Shown piece by piece: positions 58,443 through 64,000 of a stretch of 64,000 nucleotides of DNA. The stretch comes from Apodospora peruviana (Eukaryota > Ascomycota > Sordariomycetes > Sordariales > Lasiosphaeriaceae). Location of the stretch: contig JAUEDM010000006.1 in assembly GCA_033439685.1 (NCBI GenBank), positions 930,001 through 994,000 of the forward strand, given 5' to 3'. The translations under genes were made by a program, and so were the position numbers. The first letter of the stretch is position 1; every line of letters starts with the position of its first letter. The notes beneath the pieces were generated by a model. It was not told where the DNA came from, did not search any database, and worked only from the letters and a program-made list of their open reading frames with translations.

Positions 58443-59529
58443 TTATAGCAGGACAGCAGCAATACCAGCGGCGGCAAGGAATCCGAAGCCGGGAGCCGCG
58501 GTCATCTGGGCAGCCTGTTTCCAAAGTCAGCAAGGTTAAAACATTGAAGTTACCGCAAGTCACATACCAAGCCACTGCTGGTCGACGTGGTCGTGCTGGT
58601 GGCAGCAGCCGCTGACGAGGATGCCTCCGAAGTCTGGCTCGACAGAGCGCTGGTGAGGTCCGAGCCGGTAAATGTGGACACGAGCGTTGAAGATCCCGTG
58701 GTGGTCGTGAAGGTCGAACTGCCACTAACACCGACCGACGTGAGACCCGAGACGATGGTCGTCACAGGGGCCGAGGTAGCACCAGGGACGCCGTCGATGC
58801 CTGAAATCACGGTCTCAGAGGTGACAGTGCTCGTGTCCGAGCCGCTGACGATAACCGTGGTGAAGGTGGATGTGGTTATAGGAGAGGCGAAGATCGTGGT
58901 TACCGAGGTTGACTCGACGGTCGTAGTCGAGTCGCTGCTTACAATAACCGTCGTGGAAGTGGTGTACGGGGTAGGGGCCTGCGTGATATGTTAAGTCTTT
59001 ATGTATTATGTCTCAAAATAAAACATTTCAACTCACAGCACCACCAGCACCAGCATCCGAAGTAGGAGAAGCACCAGAACCGCCACCGCCTCCCTAAAAA
59101 GAACCCACAAGGTTAGTACTGTTGTCCCATAACATCTTCGTGCGCATCGATCCCACTCACCACCGGGATGCTGGCAGAAGGGAGGTCGATAGGGGCACTC
59201 GCTTGTCCGCATAGGCCGTTGCCCCATGCGATAACAGTGTTGGCGGCCGTGTCATCCGGGCAGGCCTGAGCCGCGCAGTCATGAATGCCGTAGCCAAAGT
59301 CCTTGTTCTTGCATAAACACGGAAGGTCATTGGCACCGCAACCAAAGCTATCGTGCATGTTATACAAGTTGGTTCCGCATGTTACCTATATAGGATGGTC
59401 AGCGTGTTGTAAGTGAGATTGAGAACCGTTATCTCAACTTACACCGCACGGGGGGAAGTCGGCAGGGAAGGTCTGAGCCGACACCGCGGCAAGCCCGGTG
59501 ACGGCGAGGATGACAGCCGAGTTTTTCAT
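58443..59529 (-). CDS. CFEM-domain, probably GPI-anchored cell-surface protein
   Basis: Five exons, 59443-59529, 59161-59385, 59037-59093, 58568-58978 and 58443-58514, splice in frame to 283 residues. Residues 1-18 are a signal peptide (ILAVTGLAAVSA). The CFEM domain (about 25-90) has the eight ordered cysteines: PPCG, TCG, FGCG, PCLC, HDC, QAC and GLC. A Gly/Ser linker and a long Ser/Thr-rich region (about 124-260), probably O-glycosylated, follow. The end GFGFLAAAGIAAVLL is a hydrophobic GPI-attachment-like tail. CFEM proteins act at the wall or plasma membrane, some in haem uptake or host interaction; the role of this one is unknown. The CFEM is completed only by the exon 1/2 splice. Confidence 0.9.
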
Positions 59530-62049
59530 CGTGATTGAGAGGGCGAGGTGAGCTGGTCTTAGAGATACTCGAGGTTTAAGGAGGGCAGCGTCCAATTTGC
59601 ACGGTCCTAAAGAACAAGAGCGCACGCGATAAGACAGCTGAGGATGTCGTAGGGAAAGAAATGTTGTAGGAGAAAATAAGAGTTTGCGACGAGAGGTGGT
59701 AGGAGTAAAGGACGTTGCTGCAAGGCGAAGAGATTAAATGTGGTTACTACCAGGTGCGGGAGGGGGTGCCTTGTTTATGAAAGACAGGTTTGTGGTCACC
59801 GTTGAGGTCACACGAGAGCTACTGTGCGAAAATTGAGCGGGTAAGGGCAAGGTTCAACAGGTTCGTGTGAGAAGTCGTGACGGCAGTGACGACGAGGGAC
59901 CTTACTCTTTTTATTGCGTGGGAGCAGAAAGGACCTCTCAGGGGAGGAAGGAGGTGCCTTGTCCCCGGGGGAGTGGTAAACAAAAGTGGATCCTGCCTTC
60001 CGCTTCCCACTTGGGCCACTTACACCCGATGATTGACCCTTGACCTTTGACGTGGGCCAATCCTTGATCTCCTCACGTTGAGATGAAATCAGCAGGGACA
60101 GAGGAGCAACGTCCCCACGGTGGATCAAGGGTTCGATAGTCGATCTGCCAGAGATCCGAGTCCCAACGCACTACTCCGTACGTTAGGTTGCTCTGCTTGA
60201 CCGGGGACCTTGCACCTTGCATTTTGCTGCCCTCCTTGCCTTGTTGGCTGCCGTGGCTGCTTCCCGGACGAGCAGCTCAAGCGCCGTCTGCAGCTTCGAG
60301 CCTCAAGGGCCGGCGAAAAACAGATGAGAGGGTGATTCCGTGCGCCAATGTGTGTCCTTCAATGCGGTGTGTGTGTCCCATCACCCGGCCACCCAGCGAC
60401 TGGAGGCCGTTATTTGCTTTCAGATGAAATTTTTGTTTCTTTGTTCCGCAACCGAAAGCAGCTCGACAGGGCCTGGAACTCTGCGACGGAACACGTAGGC
60501 CACGACAAGAACACGGCTTTCGCATTCCCCAGCTTTTTATTTACAGCCACACGGGAATCGACATATCGTGCGAGGCTGGTTGGGCGCCTGACGAGATTGG
60601 CGTACGAGGCTTGCCCAAGTTGCCCAAGTCATGCCGATGCTGTGTCATCACAATATGCATGGAAGCTCTTGCTATCCCCGGGCAGTTTAGGTAGGTAAGT
60701 GGCTGGGAAACGAAAATTCCATGGATTTGTGGTCTTTTCTCTCCGTCCACCAGCGAACAAGGCAGAGAAGCGAGGAGGGCGCGATGATGGAAGGAAACAC
60801 GGAAGGTGCCAGCCAGTTTTCCGGTCGTCTTACCGAGTTGCGTAACTTCCGAAAACATAGGCTTTCAAGGGCCATCTCCCGCGTTTCAAATAACCGGCCG
60901 GTCCCGTGACACGCACCAGAACTGGCCATTTAAAAATGGGCTGTCACTCGAAAAACTTGGTCATTTCACCATGGTCGGAGAAGCTGTTTGACAGACCTGT
61001 GCAGCTGTGGTAGCCACATCGGCGACTGCTGAGCAACAGAAAAGACCACGATCATGACGGAATCCGCCACTCGAGACTGCATCTGCCAAGGCAGGAGAAT
61101 ATTTTGCTAGCTTGGGCTGGTTGGCAAGCAACTACGGCAACCGATAGCTACAGACCCGATGCGTCCAATGGGACCCCGTCACACCAAGAGCGTAGCCCTG
61201 GCATTGGACAGGCCGAGATCTCGCCTGGTTCGCTGCGCTACTGCAGACCCTCAACTTCTTCCCTCACGGTGTGTTTGGAGAGTGAGAGCCTGAAGAACGA
61301 TGATGCTCGTCAGGGCAACCGAACGACACACCCGGCGGTGGGGAGCTAACGCAGCATGTCGTCTGTGACGGGTCGCGGCAAGAGCTGTAGCGAGTCAAGG
61401 CCAGAGCTTCAAGGCTCAAGCTGGTGCTGGCAGCTTCCCATTGGTCAATGAGCTCAGATTTCCTGCTTGAGATCTCTCGGCATGGGTGCCCCTGCAAGCC
61501 AGAACCCCGGAGCAGCTGGACAGGGGAGCCTGCCAAGCTTTTCTTCCAGCTTCCTATGGGCGGTTTTCTTTTTGGATTGCCGCGCTCGAGTGAGTTTGCT
61601 TTAGGTGCCAGATTGACGGTATCTAACGGGGCATAACGGCCAAAAATGGAAACGATGTGTTCAACAAAGCAGGATGTGGGGACATATTAACTAATCTACA
61701 GATTTCAGGAACAAGGACACCCGACGCGACGTTGCGTTGCGGACGGAAGCTGCCGCTACAGCAGCGTTTTTGGCCCCATCCATCAGCACTTTAAAGCTGT
61801 GAACCGGGCTCGGTCTTGCATCCCCGCTCGCTTGGATGGATCCTGGAGACTGATGTCATGCAACTTCCAGCCTGCATCTATCTGCTGATGTGTGGGTGCG
61901 GTGGAGGCTGTACGGATTAGCCAGCGTCATCCTTCTTCAGTCTGTATTGCATCTGCGATCAAGAGAATGCGATCCCAAGGTTACAATCGTGATCTCATAA
62001 TAATTTCTCTTTTTCGTCATTCCTAGTCCTTAATCTTGCAAGAGGAAAA

Positions 62050-62898
62050 ATGGTCATCCAATACCATTCACCCACCCTCACGGACGAGGAAAGGAACAGG
62101 AGATTGGCGAAATTTCAATGTTTTCGTCCAAAGAGAGAGGAAGAAAAAGCTTGGCGTGTGGGTATCACACCGACTGTCTGTACCCATATCAGTTCTGTTA
62201 GTGCCGGCCGGCGGTCTTTCTTGGTGAGACATGCCTCTCGACCATTGCTTTTCTGCATATGGGATCCCACTCTCCCATCCGCCGTCGCCGACCGGAGTCC
62301 CCAGCTAGGGAACGTCTCATCTGTCAGCCCTGCTGTCACGGTCCGCTATCAGAGCCCGAGATTTTTAATGCAAAGCTGGGACTCAGGCGGAGATGCGCTG
62401 GTCAGCTCCTCTATCAAACCTGATCTCTCGGTTCGGACAAAGACAACCGGAATATCATCGCGCGGAGCACGCCACGCCAGGGAGCATGTTCGTGGCAAGT
62501 CTCCTCCCGAGAAGCGCACAAATTTCTACTTGGTACATCGAGGACCGTCTTGTGTGAAGTCAGTCCCTGTTGAACGACAGGTTGAACCGTTGCCGTGTCA
62601 CCACCTCCATTCGTATTTCATGGTCGGTGTCTGTCCAACCCCGCAATTTCTTGTTGGTCGAGTCGTCCTTGTGTTTATTCCTCCCATCTGTCGTGAAGAC
62701 CTCCTCATGCAGGTTTGCGTCTCGCTGCATGGTAATGGGGGCTGGGAAAGCGTGGACATTTTCTTCAGCTCAGCTTCTATTCGTACTCTATGCCGTTGCC
62801 ACGCAGACGTTGGAAGACCCACCTCTTTTCGCTTACCTCCTGATAGAGAAATTATGATAACGCTGGGTCGTTGCACTAAAAAGGAGAGGTACAGATAA
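62050..62898 (+). CDS. Uncertain open frame of 282 codons
   Basis: This starts at an ATG in a fair context (AAAAATGGTC) after the TCTTGCAAGAGGAAAA leader. Its first 36 residues (MVIQYHSPTLTDEERNRRLA and a charged continuation) look protein-like. The remainder has a mixed, Cys- and Arg-rich composition without a domain I recognise. It could be an orphan gene, a gene with unrecognised introns, or chance. Confidence 0.22.
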   Translation: MVIQYHSPTLTDEERNRRLAKFQCFRPKREEEKAWRVGITPTVCTHISSVSAGRRSFLVRHASRPLLFCIWDPTLPSAVADRSPQLGNVSSVSPAVTVRYQSPRFLMQSWDSGGDALVSSSIKPDLSVRTKTTGISSRGARHAREHVRGKSPPEKRTNFYLVHRGPSCVKSVPVERQVEPLPCHHLHSYFMVGVCPTPQFLVGRVVLVFIPPICREDLLMQVCVSLHGNGGWESVDIFFSSASIRTLCRCHADVGRPTSFRLPPDREIMITLGRCTKKERYR

Positions 62899-63373
62899 CG
62901 ACGCACAGGAACCGATCTCGAAAAGTCAGATATACCGTCACCATCATTGATTTGCTCCGTTCTAAAAACCATTACAACGTACCTGACTCTCCAAAGCACA
63001 CAACCCTGCTAGCGAGTACCTATGGGTGTACGGTATCACACAGTTTCCGCCGTGGTCTGGTATCTTTTCTCATTGCGTGGAACCTGGTCATCTCTTCCAA
63101 AACACCACGTACTCGACCAGTCATCTTCCAGATCAAGAGACTTGGAGACCTCAATTTTAGTTAATCACAGACGACGTTGGTGTGGTCCAGCTGTATATTA
63201 CTATCTCACCCAATGGTGATGGGAATATATGAGGAACAGCCTAGCTGCGAGGATTCGCAAGTCAAGTCTGTCAAGGTGAGGCATCGCACTCCTTATGGTA
63301 AAGAAGTAATCCGTCGTGGTGGGGGACGACGAGGACAAAACTAAAAAGCTAAGAGCGCCGAACATATTTCTCA

Positions 63374-63735
63374 ACACTGCAATTTTAGTCTCTGGCGGAG
63401 GAAGGAGATGGAATGGTCTGCCTGCCTGGATGATATATCATGGCATTTCTGCCACCAGATCATCCCCTCGCCGGAGGCTAAAATTGCAGTGTCAAGGCAG
63501 AAACACCAACCATATATCATAAAGCCACACAGAGCCATACCACTAGTGAAGGCAGAAACGCGATGTAAGAATCATCTAATCAGACCGTACCATGGCTTCC
63601 CTAGCCAGAGACTAAAATTACAGTGTCTGAGTGTGTTTGTATGATATATGCCCTCCTTCACACTGCAATTCTAGCTGCCCGTATACAAATAACGTGGTGT
63701 TTCTGCCTTCCTTAACACTGCAATGTCAGCCTGGA
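63374..63735. repeat. Cluster of short inverted repeats (MITE-like)
   Basis: The core ACACTGCAATTTTAGTCTC occurs at 63374-63396 (+), and as reverse complements at 63471-63492 and 63604-63626 (each with one or two transitions). Shorter copies are at 63660-63676 (+) and 63715-63735 (+). The outer pair spans 253 bp and the inner pair 119 bp. Related words GGCAGAAACACC and its complement also recur in the interior. Confidence 0.65.
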
Positions 63736-63772
63736 GCAAGAGGAAACACGGCTCTCCAATAACATCACAGAC

Positions 63773-63810
63773 ACAGACACAACCTGTTTAAATGACCAGA
63801 AAAACCAGCC
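63773..63810 (+). repeat. Direct repeat, copy 1 (second copy at 63964-64000)
   Basis: The sequence from ACAGACACAACC to CAGCC is repeated 191 bp downstream with four or five differences. The second copy runs up to the last base of the window, so the repeat may continue beyond it. Confidence 0.75.
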
Positions 63811-63963
63811 ACATTTTAAGTTTAACGTACATCCTCTTATCGATGAAGAAGACGACGAAACGACTCGATATGAAACCCCCTAAAAAGAAAATAGCTGTCC
63901 TACCACCCACCCCCCCTTTTTCCCCTTTCTACACAACTGGCTGACCATAGAACGATACTGCAG

Positions 63964-64000
63964 ACAGACACAACCTTCTTAAATCACCAGAAAAGCAGCC
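63964..64000 (+). repeat. Direct repeat, copy 2, running off the window
   Basis: This is the partner of 63773-63810. Its right boundary cannot be seen. Confidence 0.75.

Larger units (their letters stand above)
59530..64000. other. Gene-poor right end
   Basis: About 4.5 kb. The first part is the CFEM promoter. One plus-strand frame (62050-62898) is the only candidate gene. The last 650 bp carry short inverted repeats and a direct repeat. Confidence 0.45.

Overview
The window looks like nuclear DNA of a filamentous ascomycete, most likely a Sordariomycete near the Sordariales. The evidence is short GT-AG introns (mostly 50-100 nt) with CTAAC/CTGAC-like branch sites, intergenic spacers of 0.5-4 kb, a CFEM protein, a Zn2Cys6 regulator, an OMP decarboxylase carrying the long insertion known from filamentous fungi, and decayed repeats whose copies differ mainly by transitions, as repeat-induced point mutation (RIP) would leave. 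The lineage is inferred from protein resemblance only. No prokaryotic gene, CRISPR array, plasmid or viral gene is visible.

Layout. 0-8 kb: a Uds1-type septation coiled-coil protein (+), an intron-containing tRNA-Thr(AGU) (-) and a Sok1/Tcp11-family protein (-). 8-19.9 kb: nearly 12 kb with no convincing gene, holding an AT-rich nest of repeat relics at 16.3-17.7 kb and one doubtful small exon at 18.4-18.7 kb. 19.9-26.4 kb: kish (-) and TAF13 (+) from a shared divergent promoter, a macrodomain protein (-) and an EamA-type transporter (+). 26.7-46.8 kb: six consecutive minus-strand genes: dynactin p150Glued, an HMG-box regulator, RVB1, SRP19/Sec65, an NYN-like plus CCCH protein and phosphatidylinositol synthase. 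46.8-59.5 kb: a possible broken small ORF, OMP decarboxylase (+), a Zn2Cys6 regulator (+), a 2.8 kb repeat-relic block and a CFEM protein (-). 59.5-64 kb: no firm gene, with a cluster of short inverted repeats and a direct repeat near the right edge.

The firm genes are mainly housekeeping: secretory pathway (Kish, SRP19), transcription and chromatin (TAF13, RVB1), motor transport (dynactin), lipid and pyrimidine synthesis (PIS, OMP decarboxylase). They do not form a cluster with a common pathway. Spliced models were built by hand; reading frame closes across every junction quoted. I did not find a convincing new multi-gene system. The best leads are the repeat relics, an intron-retention dual-coding stretch in dynactin, a three-base first exon in kish, the NYN-like/CCCH protein, and the frameshifted ORF near 48 kb.
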